Assembly (NCBI GenBank): GCA_903886275.1
Contig: CAISLN010000046.1
Location: forward strand, 1-61,065
Source: an uncultured beta proteobacterium
GTDB lineage: Bacteria > Pseudomonadota > Gammaproteobacteria > Burkholderiales > Burkholderiaceae_C
Reading direction: 5' to 3'
DNA length: 61,065 nt
The notes beneath the pieces are model-generated. The model was not told where the DNA came from. It worked only from the letters and a program-made list of their open reading frames with translations, and did no database searches. The first letter of the stretch is position 1. Each line of letters opens with the position of its first letter. The translations under genes and the position numbers were made by a program. Of this stretch, positions 1-10,326 are shown in pieces.

Positions 1-269
1 CCGGCATTGCGCCTCCAACCACGCTGTGTGCCCCGGCATCGCTTTACACGCCATAACCAGCGTGCCGGACGTATTTCGGACTTCGCCATGAATGAGCAGG
101 CTCGTCGCCACACACCGCCGAATCGAGTTCGTTATCCTGCGGACTGCCAGTTCGCTTCCAGTTGCTCTCCACCCCGCCTCGCGGCGACGCAGTTACTTTC
201 AGCTACAGGGTCTTGGCTTACCCTGGCACGGACTTTCACCATGCAGATGTCGCGCCTTCACGGGCGCAC
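1..269 (-). mobile_element. Group II intron, 5' part only (runs off left edge)
   Basis: Read on the minus strand from 269 leftward, the sequence opens with GTGCGCCC, matching the GUGYG 5' boundary of bacterial group II introns. It is followed by a short self-complementary hairpin (GCGCC/GGCGC) and the stretch GGTGAAAGTCCGTGCC, typical of domain I (GGUGAAAGUCC). The remainder up to the window edge is structured, GC-rich and has no convincing protein. The reverse transcriptase/maturase ORF and 3' end would lie to the left of position 1. The intron begins 2 nt from a terminator-like stem (272-291), the target architecture of class C introns. Inference: a group IIC-like intron. Only about 270 nt are visible, so class and completeness are uncertain. 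Confidence 0.6.
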
Positions 270-271
270 CC

Positions 272-291
272 ATTCCCGCGCAGGCGGGAAT
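272..291. repeat. Inverted-repeat stem-loop (ATTCCCGC/GCGGGAAT), intron target
   Basis: ATTCCCGC and GCGGGAAT form an 8-bp stem with a 4-nt loop. The core is nearly identical to the left arm of the repeat at 19171-19230 (one mismatch in about 20 nt), so it is a copy of a dispersed hairpin repeat. It overlaps the last base of the toxin stop codon and sits directly in front of the group II intron boundary. It may act as the toxin operon's terminator. Confidence 0.6.
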
Positions 292-575
292 CAAGTAGTT
301 CGAGGCCATTGCCGGCGCGCATGGTTGACGTTTAAGACCGTCACCGTAGCCGCATCCTCTTCCATGATGACGATGCAATTTGGATGCGCGACAAGCTCAA
401 AAGTACCCTCTACCCGGCCGACCTTGCGGGGGAAATTGGGATCTGAAAGCGGGTCAACCTGACCATCGATATGCAACCACATGTCCACCCCAGCGGCCGG
501 GTTGTCTTTTGCAATTTCCGCTTCGATCTGTTCAAGATCCTCTTGGTACGGCTCTGTGCGAATGACCGTTTTCAT
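291..575 (-). CDS. RelE/ParE-family toxin
   Basis: This 94-residue protein has the ParE-type layout: an N-terminal helix pair (EPYQEDLEQIEAEIAKDNP), then a beta-rich core with GRVEGTFELVAHPN and a C-terminal VNHARRQWP motif characteristic of type II ParE/RelE toxins. Such toxins poison gyrase (ParE) or cleave mRNA (RelE); which applies here cannot be read from the sequence. Its ATG overlaps the upstream gene's stop in an ATGA arrangement, so the two are probably translationally coupled. The stop codon touches a hairpin beside a group II intron, but the reading frame is full length and seems intact. Confidence 0.85.
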   Translation of the reverse strand: MKTVIRTEPYQEDLEQIEAEIAKDNPAAGVDMWLHIDGQVDPLSDPNFPRKVGRVEGTFELVAHPNCIVIMEEDAATVTVLNVNHARRQWPRTT

Positions 576-910
576 GCAGTGAGGTGCTGCTTTTTCTTTA
601 ACTTGGCGGCCCTGACACCATCCCAGTCCTTGGGCGCAATGCGCTTCTTGCTGCCGTCCGCAAGGGCTGCCCTGGTTGCGTTTACCTTGCCTTCAAGCGG
701 CTGGCCCGTCGAATGGTTAGACGCGTCGAGCAGGTCAAAACGGGCGATATTCAACTCATTTTTTAGATAGGCCACAGCACGATCCAAGCTACGCCAAGTA
801 CGCGGCTTATCGCTACGTTGGGCACCCAGCGCATGCTCATGTAAACCGAACTTCAAGACAACGGACCAACCGCCGGGCTGGCGTAAGGATGTGAAGCACT
901 TTTGAAGCAC
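572..910 (-). CDS. Putative antitoxin partner of the ParE-like toxin
   Basis: A 112-residue protein immediately upstream of the toxin, with a 4-nt ATGA overlap. It contains a region RTWRSLDRAVAYLKNELNI followed by a basic, lysine-rich tail (KLKKKQHLTA). I do not recognise a classical ParD, Phd or RelB fold. Its role as antitoxin is inferred from position, coupling and size. The start at 910 is the longest option; internal starts cannot be excluded because no strong ribosome binding site decides it. Confidence 0.55.
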   Translation of the reverse strand: MLQKCFTSLRQPGGWSVVLKFGLHEHALGAQRSDKPRTWRSLDRAVAYLKNELNIARFDLLDASNHSTGQPLEGKVNATRAALADGSKKRIAPKDWDGVRAAKLKKKQHLTA

Positions 911-982
911 GGGTCATGGTGCTCCGGTGTCGGCGGCGCTCTTGTCGGTCTTGACCTGCTCGGCGTAAGGTGAATGGGTGGC

Positions 983-1861
983 TCAAACGTTTAACTTTTC
1001 CTTCAACCATTTGCAGACCTCGCTGTCGCTGTTTTCGAAACCGGAGATCACGGTGAAGTGATTGGCGCCTGGAATGGCACGCAGTTCCGACACATTGCCG
1101 GCATTGCCCCAAGCCTGGTGGTAGAGCTGGGCCTGGCGCGCAAATTCGCTGGTCTCGGCACCTCCCCATGTGATCCACAGCGGTGTTTTGCAGGGCCGCA
1201 CGCTGAAGGCCGGTGAGTTGCGCCGGATGGTGCCGTCATCGAGCTGGATCTGCGGCTGCAGGTAGCTGTAGCGCAGGGGCTCGATGTCAAACAGGCCGCT
1301 AAAGGGAATCGCCGCCACAAACGGGTCCTGTGGCAGGCCATAGTCTTCTGCCCACTCGGTCTGCAGGGCCATGGCGGTCAGATGGCCGCCGGCGGAATGC
1401 CCACCTATCGCCACACGGGAAGGGTCGCCGCCGTATTGCTGGATATTGCGCAACGTCCAGGCCAGGGCGGAGCGGGTCTGGCGCACGATCTCATCAATCG
1501 TGACGCGTGGGCACAGGGCGTAGTTGATCACCACTGTGGTGATGCCGTTGGCCTGCAGGCCAAGCGCCACACCCGAAAATTCTTTGCTGGAGAGCGCGCG
1601 CCAGTAGCCGCCATGGATAAACACAAACACAGGAGCGTTGGGCGCGGCGGCTGGAAAGATGTCCAGCGTCTCATCGAGGGTGGGGCCATAGGCCACATCC
1701 AGCATGCAGGGCAACTCGGTGCGTGCACGCTTTGCTGTTGCTACGAAATGCCGGCCCGGTTCCGCTGGATCGCTCAGGGCGATCGAGGGGTTGTACTGGG
1801 CATCCAACTCGGATTGTTCTGAAAATTCACGGTACAGGGGTCGCATGGGCTTTTTATCCAT
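983..1861 (-). CDS. Alpha/beta hydrolase (kynurenine formamidase-like esterase)
   Basis: A 292-residue alpha/beta hydrolase. It carries the oxyanion-hole motif HGGYW near residue 85, as in arylformamidase/BD-FAE-type esterases, and the nucleophile elbow GHSAGG near residue 153. The C-terminal GANHF supplies the probable catalytic histidine. There is no signal peptide, so it is cytoplasmic. The family hydrolyses small carboxylic esters or N-formylkynurenine. No kynurenine pathway gene is nearby, so the substrate is open. Length is normal for the family. Confidence 0.85.
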   Translation of the reverse strand: MDKKPMRPLYREFSEQSELDAQYNPSIALSDPAEPGRHFVATAKRARTELPCMLDVAYGPTLDETLDIFPAAAPNAPVFVFIHGGYWRALSSKEFSGVALGLQANGITTVVINYALCPRVTIDEIVRQTRSALAWTLRNIQQYGGDPSRVAIGGHSAGGHLTAMALQTEWAEDYGLPQDPFVAAIPFSGLFDIEPLRYSYLQPQIQLDDGTIRRNSPAFSVRPCKTPLWITWGGAETSEFARQAQLYHQAWGNAGNVSELRAIPGANHFTVISGFENSDSEVCKWLKEKLNV

Positions 1862-1930
1862 CGCCCGGGATGGGCAGGCCTGCAGTCTAACGGCGCCGGT
1901 GCGCCTGTGCCTGGCTCTGCAAGGCGAACA

Positions 1931-2167
1931 TCAGTTCAGCAAATAGGCGTTGGCCCGGTCTTCGCATTCTTCTGCATCGAGGGCCGCATCAAAGGCGGCG
2001 CGTGCGGCCAAGGCTTCCTTGGTGTAGGGGATCAGGGGTTTGTCCAGGGGGCGCAGCTTGTGGCGGCGCAGGCTGCGCAGTTGTTGCGAACGTTCCATGG
2101 TCTGCAGCACCACTTCGGGCTCCATCATCAGTGTGAAGGGGTTGAGTTCGAGGGCGAGATGTTTCAT
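1931..2167 (-). CDS. Small conserved hypothetical protein
   Basis: A 78-residue protein beginning MKHLALELNPF. I chose the internal ATG at 2167 because a GGAG ribosome binding site precedes it; a longer reading from 2230 is possible but has a basic, unlikely N-terminus. It is helix-rich and charged, with no signal peptide, membrane segment or metal motif. I do not recognise a function. It is flanked by an esterase gene and by an intergenic repeat region. Confidence 0.6.
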   Translation of the reverse strand: MKHLALELNPFTLMMEPEVVLQTMERSQQLRSLRRHKLRPLDKPLIPYTKEALAARAAFDAALDAEECEDRANAYLLN

Positions 2168-2266
2168 GGGGCTACTCCGGTTTATCAAGCACCGTCTAAT
2201 GACATTGGTGCATGAGTGAACTATAGCCAAGGCGTCGCGTTTATGAAGTCGGTGGAATGCTGCGAA

Positions 2267-2291
2267 GCGTGTAGGAAGATGCCCTACACGC
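2267..2291. repeat. Stem-loop GCGTGTAGG/CCTACACGC
   Basis: A perfect 9-bp inverted repeat with a 7-nt loop in the 230-bp gap between dbpA and the small gene. There is no T-tract on either side, so it is not an obvious rho-independent terminator. It may stabilise the 3' end of the dbpA transcript. Confidence 0.5.
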
Positions 2292-2315
2292 CCAGCCTGC
2301 TGCCTGTAAGCCAGC

Positions 2316-2393
2316 GCTGGGCCGCCCCGAGCTGGCTTGTGGCCCCCTTGGGGGGCAGCGCACTACGCGAAGCGAGAAGCGTGGGGGCTCTAG
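2316..2393. repeat. Comamonadaceae-type intergenic repeat (GCCCCCTTGGGGGGC)
   Basis: The core GGCCCCCTTGGGGGGC is followed by ACGCGAAGCGAGAAGCGTGGGGGC. I recognise this motif from the intergenic spaces of many Comamonadaceae genomes. It lies directly downstream of dbpA and could act as a terminator or REP-like element. No transposase is adjacent. Confidence 0.55.
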
Positions 2394-2395
2394 AT

Positions 2396-3823
<1,428 letters not shown>

Positions 3824-3941
3824 GCGGGGATTATCGGTGCCAGGCCTGTTTCCCTACGGAGTGCACAGGGCCAGGCGGCTAAACTGCCACCGTGCGCCAC
3901 CCCCCATTCTTTTTACCCGCTGTGCCCAGCGCAAAAACCGC

Positions 3942-4571
3942 ATGAGCCAACGCCTGCAATGCGCGCGCTGCGGGCGGGCGCTGGTCGCCTGCATATGCCG
4001 CTGGATCACACCGGTTACACAACCCACCGAGCTGCTGATCTTGCAGCACCCGCTGGAGGTGCAGCATGTCAAAAACAGCGCCGGCCTGCTGCATTTAAGC
4101 CTGGCCAACAGCCGCATCCTGGTGGGCGAATTGTTTGATGAGCCCGCCCTGTCTGCGGCCCCGCAGTTGTCTGATTCCACGCGGCCCAAGTACACGGTCC
4201 TGCTGTACCCGGCAACAGACTATGCGGGACATGCAGCACCGGCGCCGCTCGATGCCGCGCAACTTACCGACCCCTCCAAGCTGCGGCTGGTGGTGCTCGA
4301 TGCCACCTGGCGCAAGAGCCGCAAGATGCTGCACCAGAGCGCGTTGCTGCAGGGCCTGCCGCGCCTGTCTCTGGATGCATCGACTGCATCGGCCTACACC
4401 ATTCGCAAGGCCCACAAGCCGGGGCAATGCTCCACCCTGGAGGCTGCTTGCGCGGCGCTGGCGCAATTGCAGGGCGATGCCCAGCCCTACGCCGCCCTGT
4501 TGCAAGCCTTTGATGGCTTTGTGGCACAACAGGCGGCCTTTGCCCGTGACCATGGGCCAGCGCCGCTCTGA
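3942..4571 (+). CDS. tapT: DTW-domain tRNA-uridine aminocarboxypropyltransferase (TapT-like)
   Basis: A 209-residue protein beginning MSQRLQCARCGRALVACIC. The paired cysteines at the N-terminus (CARCGR..CIC) are typical of the family. The signature DTW motif appears as VLDATWRKSRKM, followed by the conserved basic helix. The family transfers the 3-amino-3-carboxypropyl group of S-adenosylmethionine to uridine 47 of tRNA (acp3U; E. coli YfiP/TapT). I chose the ATG at 3942 because the longer reading adds about 70 residues overlapping the dbpA start region. Divergent from dbpA. Confidence 0.88.
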   Translation: MSQRLQCARCGRALVACICRWITPVTQPTELLILQHPLEVQHVKNSAGLLHLSLANSRILVGELFDEPALSAAPQLSDSTRPKYTVLLYPATDYAGHAAPAPLDAAQLTDPSKLRLVVLDATWRKSRKMLHQSALLQGLPRLSLDASTASAYTIRKAHKPGQCSTLEAACAALAQLQGDAQPYAALLQAFDGFVAQQAAFARDHGPAPL

Positions 4572-4636
4572 AGTGCGCGTGCACGGCTGGCTCCTAGAAT
4601 GGCGGGCATCTGCATCACTTACAAAGAGAGTTTGCT

Positions 4637-6133
4637 ATGCGTCTGAACTTACTTCCCATCGCGCTGGTACTGGCCCTGCTGAGCGCCTGCGGCACCGCCG
4701 TGCGCAACCCGGTGAGCGGCCAGACCGAGATGTCGGCCATGAGCGAGGAGCAAGAAATTGCCGAGGGCGCCAAGGCCCACCAGCAGGTGCTCCAGGAGTA
4801 CAGCGTCTACGCCAACAAAGGCGTGCAGGACTATGTCAATGCGCTGGGACAGAGGCTGGCGGCGCAGTCGCACCGCGCCAATTTGCAATGGCACTTCACC
4901 GTGCTCGACAGCCCCGAGATCAACGCCTTTGCCCTGCCCGGCGGCTATGTCTATGTGACGCGCGGCATCATGGCCTACATGGAGAGCGAGGCCGATCTGG
5001 CCGGTGTCATCGGCCACGAGATTGGCCATGTCACCGCCCGCCACGGCGCACAGCGTGCCACCAGCCAGCAGCATGCGGGCCTGGGCGTGTTTGCCGCCAA
5101 TGTGCTGGGCGCCGTGCTCGAAAGCCAGGGAGTGGGCGGCGCCGGGCAACTGGCCAACCAGCTGTCGCAAAACGTGGCGGCCGGCTATATCGCCTCCTAC
5201 GGGCGCGAGCAGGAGTTGCAGGCCGATGGCCTGGGCGCGGAGTACCTGGCGCGCAACCATTACGACCCGCACAACATGGTGGACGTGATCAGCGTGCTCA
5301 AAGACCAGGAGCGCTATGCCGCCGATCAGGCCCGTGCCGAGGGCAAGCCCGCGCCCACGGGCGGCGGTTGGCTGGCGTCGCATCCCTCCAACGACCAGCG
5401 CCTGCAGCAGATCAAGGACCGAGCCGCCCAGTACAGCAAGAGCACCGCCTATGCCGATGACGGGCGCGAGCGCTACCTCAAGCGGATTGCCGGCATGGCC
5501 TTTGGCGAAAGCGCCGAGCAGGGTCTGGTGCGCGGGCGCAATTTCTACCACAGCGCTTTGGGCATTGCGCTCACCGCGCCCATGGGCTGGCACCTGCAAA
5601 ACAGCGCAGCGCAACTGGCCCTGCTCAACCCGGTGGGAGACGCGGCGCTGCTCCTCAAGCCGGTGCCAGCGGCGGCGGGCAAGACCCACGCCGAGGTGAT
5701 CCAAAACGGCTTCAAGCCCACACAGGGCAAGAGCGAGCCCACCAGCATCAACGGCCTGCAGGCCACCCGCTTTAGCGGCGCCCGCCAAGACGCCCAGGGC
5801 CAGACCCAGGCCCTGGAGCTGACCCTGGTCAGCGGCCCGGGCAGCAAGCTGTATGTGCTGCAGCAAGCCGCCAAGGACGCAGCCACCCTGCAGGCCAACC
5901 GCGCCCCGCTGCGCGAGGCCGAAACCAGTTTTCGCGCCATGACCGCGCAGGACAAGGCGGCCGCCAAACCCTGGGCCATCAAGCTCATGCCCTATCCCAA
6001 GGGCGGCTTTAGCGAGCTTGCCAAACGCTCCGCTCTGCCCCATGCCGAGCAACAGCTGCGCCTGATCAATGGCTTCTACAGCGGCGGCGAGCCCAAGCCG
6101 GCCCAGCTGCTCAAGGTGGTGGACCCGAGTTGA
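4637..6133 (+). CDS. M48-family metalloprotease lipoprotein
   Basis: A 498-residue predicted lipoprotein: a signal peptide with lipobox LLSAC (Cys18) is followed by a periplasmic zinc protease domain. The zinc site is HEIGH at residues 127-131, preceded by the conserved ALPGGYVYVTRG strand. The third ligand lies in ELQADGLGAEYL near residue 200. The C-terminal half (about 280-498) is an additional domain without TPRs, unlike BepA/YfgC, which makes it Loi/YcaL-like or a separate M48 subfamily. Its likely job is quality control or assembly of envelope proteins. A small lipoprotein gene follows at once. Confidence 0.9.
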   Translation: MRLNLLPIALVLALLSACGTAVRNPVSGQTEMSAMSEEQEIAEGAKAHQQVLQEYSVYANKGVQDYVNALGQRLAAQSHRANLQWHFTVLDSPEINAFALPGGYVYVTRGIMAYMESEADLAGVIGHEIGHVTARHGAQRATSQQHAGLGVFAANVLGAVLESQGVGGAGQLANQLSQNVAAGYIASYGREQELQADGLGAEYLARNHYDPHNMVDVISVLKDQERYAADQARAEGKPAPTGGGWLASHPSNDQRLQQIKDRAAQYSKSTAYADDGRERYLKRIAGMAFGESAEQGLVRGRNFYHSALGIALTAPMGWHLQNSAAQLALLNPVGDAALLLKPVPAAAGKTHAEVIQNGFKPTQGKSEPTSINGLQATRFSGARQDAQGQTQALELTLVSGPGSKLYVLQQAAKDAATLQANRAPLREAETSFRAMTAQDKAAAKPWAIKLMPYPKGGFSELAKRSALPHAEQQLRLINGFYSGGEPKPAQLLKVVDPS

Positions 6134-6159
6134 GCGTGCGCGTGTTTTTTGCAAGTTCT

Positions 6160-6384
6160 ATGGCAGCGCAGATGCCCTTTCAACCAACGCTGGCCGCTGT
6201 GCTGCTCTGCCTGTGCGCCAGCGGCTGCAGCATGCAAATGGTTTATCAGTCGGTGCAGGAAATGCAGCTGGCCCAATGCGACCGGCTCACCGATTTGCAG
6301 GAGCTGCAGCGCTGCCGGGCCAACGCGCGCCAGAGCTACGACAACTACCAGGGTGAACGTGAGGCGGTCAAGCCAGCGCCATAG
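6160..6384 (+). CDS. Small lipoprotein
   Basis: A 74-residue protein with a short signal peptide and lipobox near LCASGC. The mature part (about 50 residues) is rich in Gln, Arg and Cys (CDRLTDLQELQRCRANARQ) and looks helical. The ATG at 6160 gives a normal lipoprotein leader. A TTG at 6130 would overlap the preceding stop but adds an unlikely extension. It lies 26 nt downstream of the M48 protease lipoprotein and probably shares its transcript. Function unknown; it could be a partner of the protease. Confidence 0.7.
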   Translation: MAAQMPFQPTLAAVLLCLCASGCSMQMVYQSVQEMQLAQCDRLTDLQELQRCRANARQSYDNYQGEREAVKPAP

Positions 6385-6411
6385 GGAGCGTGCAGACCGC
6401 TATGCAATACC

Positions 6412-7167
6412 ATGGCGACCATGCACACCACAGCCCTTGTACTTTTCTCCGGCGGACAGGACTCCACCACCTGCCTGGCCCTGGCCCTCTCGCGCTATGA
6501 GCGCGTGGAAACCGTGGCCTTCGATTACGGCCAGCGCCACCATGTGGAGCTCCAAGCCCGCCTGAACGTGCTGCGCGAAATCCGCCAGCAATTCCCGGCC
6601 TGGGAAACCCAACTGGGCGAAGACCATTTTCTCGATTTGTCGGTGCTGGGCCGCGTCAGCGAAACTTCGCTCACCCGCGACACGGCGTTTCAGATGGAGG
6701 CCAGCGGCCTGCCCAATACCTTTGTGCCCGGGCGCAATCTGCTGTTCCTGACCTTGGCCGCGGCACTGGCCTACCGGCGCGGCCTGCAGGTGCTGGTGAC
6801 CGGGGTCTGCGAGACCGATTATTCCGGCTACCCCGACTGCCGCGACGACACCATGAAGGCCATGCAACTGGCGCTTTCACTGGGCATGGACAAGCGCTTT
6901 TTGATCGAGACCCCGCTGATGTGGATAGACAAGGCCCAGACCTGGGAGCTGGCGCGTGAGCTGGGCGAAAAGTCCGGCCAGCGCCACGGTGGCCAGGCCC
7001 TGGTAGACCTCATCATCGAGCACACCCATACCTGCTATGCGGGCGACCGCACACACCGCCACCCCTGGGGCTATGGTTGCGCCAAATGCCCGGCCTGCGA
7101 GCTGCGCGCCAAGGGCTACGCCGGTTTTTCGGCCAATGTGAACCGGGCCTCGCTGCCCGCTGCCTGA
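6412..7167 (+). CDS. queC: 7-cyano-7-deazaguanine synthase QueC
   Basis: A 251-residue ATP-dependent ligase that converts 7-carboxy-7-deazaguanine and ammonia to preQ0 in queuosine biosynthesis. The PP-loop motif SGGQDS sits at residues 13-18. The zinc-binding cysteines are Cys208 (HTCYAGD), Cys223, Cys226 and Cys229 (CAKCPAC). The sequence [17 protein letters not shown] is strongly family-specific. Its 3' end overlaps the convergent ABC transporter gene by 52 bp. No other queuosine genes are visible in the window. Confidence 0.96.
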   Translation: MATMHTTALVLFSGGQDSTTCLALALSRYERVETVAFDYGQRHHVELQARLNVLREIRQQFPAWETQLGEDHFLDLSVLGRVSETSLTRDTAFQMEASGLPNTFVPGRNLLFLTLAAALAYRRGLQVLVTGVCETDYSGYPDCRDDTMKAMQLALSLGMDKRFLIETPLMWIDKAQTWELARELGEKSGQRHGGQALVDLIIEHTHTCYAGDRTHRHPWGYGCAKCPACELRAKGYAGFSANVNRASLPAA

Positions 7168-8939
7168 GGCTCCAACACCCAATGCCGCTGGTGAAAGGCG
7201 GCCACGCCGGGGCGGTGGGCAATCGACACCAGCGCGCCCTTGCGCTGTGCCACCAGGGCGCTTAGGCGCTGGTAAAGCGTGGTCTCGGTGGCCTCGTCCA
7301 GCGCGCTGGTGGCCTCGTCGGCAAACACCCATTGGGGTTGCTTCAGTAGCACGCGGGCAAAGGCCAGGCGCTGCTGCTCGCCGCCGGAGAGCTTTTGGCT
7401 CCAGGCATCCACGCGGTCGAGTTGGTCGATGAGCGGCGCCAGCATGGCGTCTTGCAGCGCCTGTTGCAGCGCCTCATCCGGGTAGCTGCTGGCGGCTTGC
7501 GGGTAGGCCAGTGCGTCGCGCAGCGGACCATCCGGAAAGTAGGGCCGCTGGGGCAAAAACATGGTCTGCTCGCCACGCTCCAGGCTGCCGCTGGCATAGG
7601 GCCAGATGCCTGCCAGCGCGCGAAACAGGGTGGATTTGCCGCTGCCCGAAGGCCCGGTCAACAGCACCCTGTCGCCGGCGTTCACCTGCAAGGCCGTGTG
7701 GGCCAGCAGTACCGCGCCTGTGGGCAGGGCCAGGCCCAGGTCGCTGCTGCGCACCGCCACATCGGCAGGCGCCACTGCGGCGGGCGCAATCGGCTTCAGG
7801 GTTTGGAAGGCGCCCTCAAAACCGGTCAGTCGGTCGGTGGTGGCGCGCCAACTCGCCAGGCTGCTGTAGCTGTCCACAAACCAGCTCAAGGCTCCCTGCA
7901 CCTGGCCAAAGGCGCTGGAGATTTGCATCAGCTCGCCGAGCTGGATGGCGCCGCTGAAAAAGCGCGGTGCCGCCACCAAAAACGGAAACACCACCGCGGC
8001 CTGGCCAAAAAAACTGGTGAACCAGATCAGGCGCTTTTGCGCGGTTATGAGCGCCAGATAGTTGTTCAGCACCCGGCCAAAGCGCAGGTCGAGCTGGCCA
8101 TGCTCCACCGCCTCGCCCCGGTCCAGCGCAATCGACTCGCTGTACTCGCGCACCCGCACCATGCGGTGGCGAAAGTCCGCCTCCACCTTTTGCTGCTGGA
8201 AGTTCAGCGCAATTTGCGGGCGGCCAATGTAGTGGGTCAGCACGCTGCCCACCAGGCTGTAGAGCAGGGCCATCCAGACCATGAAGCCGGAGATCACATA
8301 TTCGCTGCCCTGGAAATGGAAGCTAAAGCCGCCCGAGAGCGTCCACAAAATGCCGACAAAGCTGCCCAGGGTGACCACCGAATTCAGCAGCCCCATGCTC
8401 AGCGAGAGCGTGTAGCTGGTGAATTGGCCTATGTCCTCTTGAATACGCTGGTCCGGGTTGTCCGGGTTGCTGGACCCTTGGGTCCCCTCTGCGCTGTTGC
8501 CCGCCTGAAAGCGGGTCAGCTCAAAGCGGTAAAAGGCCTGGTCCTTGAGCCAGCGCTGCAGGTAATGCGTGGTCATCCAGGCGCGCCAGCGGATCTCCAA
8601 CAGCTGCGTCAGGTAAAACTTGTAGACCGCAATCACGATGAAGGCAAAGGCCAGGTAGCTAAAGCGCCCCAGCTGCTGCCAGAACACGGCCGCGTTTTTG
8701 TCCTGCAGCGAATCGTAGAAGAGCTTGTTCCAGTCGTTGAACAGCACGTTCATGTAGACCAGGCCCAGGTTCAGCGCCACGATGGCCAGAAGCAGGCCGC
8801 GCGCCTGCCACCTGTGCTCGGAAGAAAAATAGGGCTTGGACAAGGCCCAGACCCTGCGCGTTTGCTGGCGCGTGGCGTCCCATTTGGCGGCCAGCGTGTG
8901 GTTCGCTGCTGCGGTGTTGGTGTTCGTAGTGCTGGACAT
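7116..8939 (-). CDS. ABC transporter, fused permease/ATPase (SbmA/BacA-YddA type)
   Basis: A 607-residue half-transporter. The N-terminal membrane region (about residues 30-330) is of the ABC_membrane_2 type, with family-typical [15 protein letters not shown] and RWRAWMT. The C-terminal ATPase has Walker [10 protein letters not shown], signature LSGGEQQR and Walker [14 protein letters not shown]. This matches YddA/SbmA-like transporters with an attached ATPase, which move peptides or vitamin B12-like compounds; the substrate is unknown. I chose the start at MSSTTNTNT (8939) over a longer reading from 9008. The last 17 codons lie antisense to queC. Confidence 0.9.
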   Translation of the reverse strand: MSSTTNTNTAAANHTLAAKWDATRQQTRRVWALSKPYFSSEHRWQARGLLLAIVALNLGLVYMNVLFNDWNKLFYDSLQDKNAAVFWQQLGRFSYLAFAFIVIAVYKFYLTQLLEIRWRAWMTTHYLQRWLKDQAFYRFELTRFQAGNSAEGTQGSSNPDNPDQRIQEDIGQFTSYTLSLSMGLLNSVVTLGSFVGILWTLSGGFSFHFQGSEYVISGFMVWMALLYSLVGSVLTHYIGRPQIALNFQQQKVEADFRHRMVRVREYSESIALDRGEAVEHGQLDLRFGRVLNNYLALITAQKRLIWFTSFFGQAAVVFPFLVAAPRFFSGAIQLGELMQISSAFGQVQGALSWFVDSYSSLASWRATTDRLTGFEGAFQTLKPIAPAAVAPADVAVRSSDLGLALPTGAVLLAHTALQVNAGDRVLLTGPSGSGKSTLFRALAGIWPYASGSLERGEQTMFLPQRPYFPDGPLRDALAYPQAASSYPDEALQQALQDAMLAPLIDQLDRVDAWSQKLSGGEQQRLAFARVLLKQPQWVFADEATSALDEATETTLYQRLSALVAQRKGALVSIAHRPGVAAFHQRHWVLEPQAAGSEARFTLAEKPA

Positions 8940-9030
8940 GCGGCGGACCCTTGAATGCGTTGCTGCGATGGTAGCCGCAGCGGTAAAGACCTGCCCCAGC
9001 TCCCCCACTGCGCGTTTAGCTTCCTAGCCC

Positions 9031-10314
9031 TTAGCCCTGCATCAGCCCGTCGAGTGCGCCGTCCCAGGCAAAGCCGGGAAACAGCTGGTCGATCTGCGCG
9101 TTGGTCAGGCCCTGTGCGTTGCGCAGCACCTGCGCAAAGATGGCGCGAAAGTCGTGGTGCACCGGCAGGTCGCGCCCCTCGTGCAGCATGCCCTGCTCCA
9201 ACCCGGTCCACTGGCCGTGCCAGCGCCCACCGTTGACCCGGTTGCCCATCAGCCACAGCGCATTGCCATGGCCATGGTCGCTGCCCCGGGTGCCGTTTTC
9301 GGCGCTGGTGCGGCCAAACTCGCTGCACACCAGCACCACATCGTTGGGCTGTGAAAAGTCGCGCCGCAGTTGCACCAAGGTGGAGGCCAGGTTGCCCAGG
9401 TTGTTGGCCAAAGCCCCGGTTGCAGCGCCCTGGTTGGCATGGGTGTCCCAGCCCCCGGCCGACAGAAAGCCCAGGCGCAACTGGCGGTTCTGGCGCATCA
9501 AGGTGCCCAGGTGCTGGGCATCGAGCAACAGGCCCTGGGCAGGACCTGCGCCATTGTTGGCGGCCCGCATTTCCTGTGCCGACATGGCGGGGCTTGCCAT
9601 ATCGTCACTCAGGGTTTGGGCGGTCTGCATGCGGCTCTGGGCACCGGCGCGAAAGGCCTGCGACAGGCTGTCCTGCCCCGCGTACAACTGCAGCATGGCG
9701 TCGCGCGTGCGGGCGTCGCCCATGGCGCCCTGGCGGGTGGCGGCCTGGCCGCGCGGCACCAGTTGCACCGCCGCCGGGCCGGCCAGGATTTGCGGATTGG
9801 CCTCGCCCACGCCCAGCGCCGCAGCAACGGGCGCCGCCGGTTTGGCGCGCGCAGTTTCGCGCAGGCCGGCCAGGGTGTTGAGCCACCCCGCACCCGCGCC
9901 ACTGCGGCCGGGTTGGCCGATCTCCCAATGGTGCTGGGCATCAAAGTGCGAGCGCGTGGCGTCCGGCGAACCGGCCGCTGGAATGGCCGCCAGCACGCCC
10001 TGTTGCCACAGCGGCAGCAGCGGCGCCAGGGCCGGGTGCAGGCCAAAGCGGTCGTCTAGCTTGATAGTGGTTTGCGCCGTGCCGTCGGGCGCGGCAATGG
10101 CGATGTGAGGGCGCAGCGCGTAGTAGGCGCGCTCGCCATGCGGCACCAAGGCCGAGAGGCCGTCGTAGGCGCCGCGCAAAAACACCAGCACCAAGCGGCC
10201 GGGATCAATGCTGCCCTGTGCCCAGGCCATGGGTGCGGCCCAGGCCGAGCTGGTGGCCAACAAAGTGGACAGGAACTGCCGGCGGGGCAGCGTGGAGGAA
10301 AGGGAATGTGACAT
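9031..10314 (-). CDS. DUF1501 family secreted protein
   Basis: A 427-residue protein with an N-terminal twin-arginine-like leader (PRRQFLSTLLATSSAWA), then the DUF1501 sulfatase-like fold: LVLVFLRGAYDGLSALVPHG near the start and VLVCSEFGRTSAENGTRGSDHGHGNA towards the end, which supplies metal-binding Asp/His residues. DUF1501 proteins are exported alkaline-phosphatase-superfamily relatives of unknown substrate. It lies 12 nt after the DUF1800 gene, the usual two-gene pair. Probably periplasmic. Confidence 0.92.
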   Translation of the reverse strand: MSHSLSSTLPRRQFLSTLLATSSAWAAPMAWAQGSIDPGRLVLVFLRGAYDGLSALVPHGERAYYALRPHIAIAAPDGTAQTTIKLDDRFGLHPALAPLLPLWQQGVLAAIPAAGSPDATRSHFDAQHHWEIGQPGRSGAGAGWLNTLAGLRETARAKPAAPVAAALGVGEANPQILAGPAAVQLVPRGQAATRQGAMGDARTRDAMLQLYAGQDSLSQAFRAGAQSRMQTAQTLSDDMASPAMSAQEMRAANNGAGPAQGLLLDAQHLGTLMRQNRQLRLGFLSAGGWDTHANQGAATGALANNLGNLASTLVQLRRDFSQPNDVVLVCSEFGRTSAENGTRGSDHGHGNALWLMGNRVNGGRWHGQWTGLEQGMLHEGRDLPVHHDFRAIFAQVLRNAQGLTNAQIDQLFPGFAWDGALDGLMQG

Positions 10315-10326
10315 GGCGGTTTCCGG

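Noticed and set aside
7..462. Plus-strand frame across the intron edge and toxin gene
   Set aside because: Overlaps the toxin on the other strand and structured intron RNA; the product has no family features.
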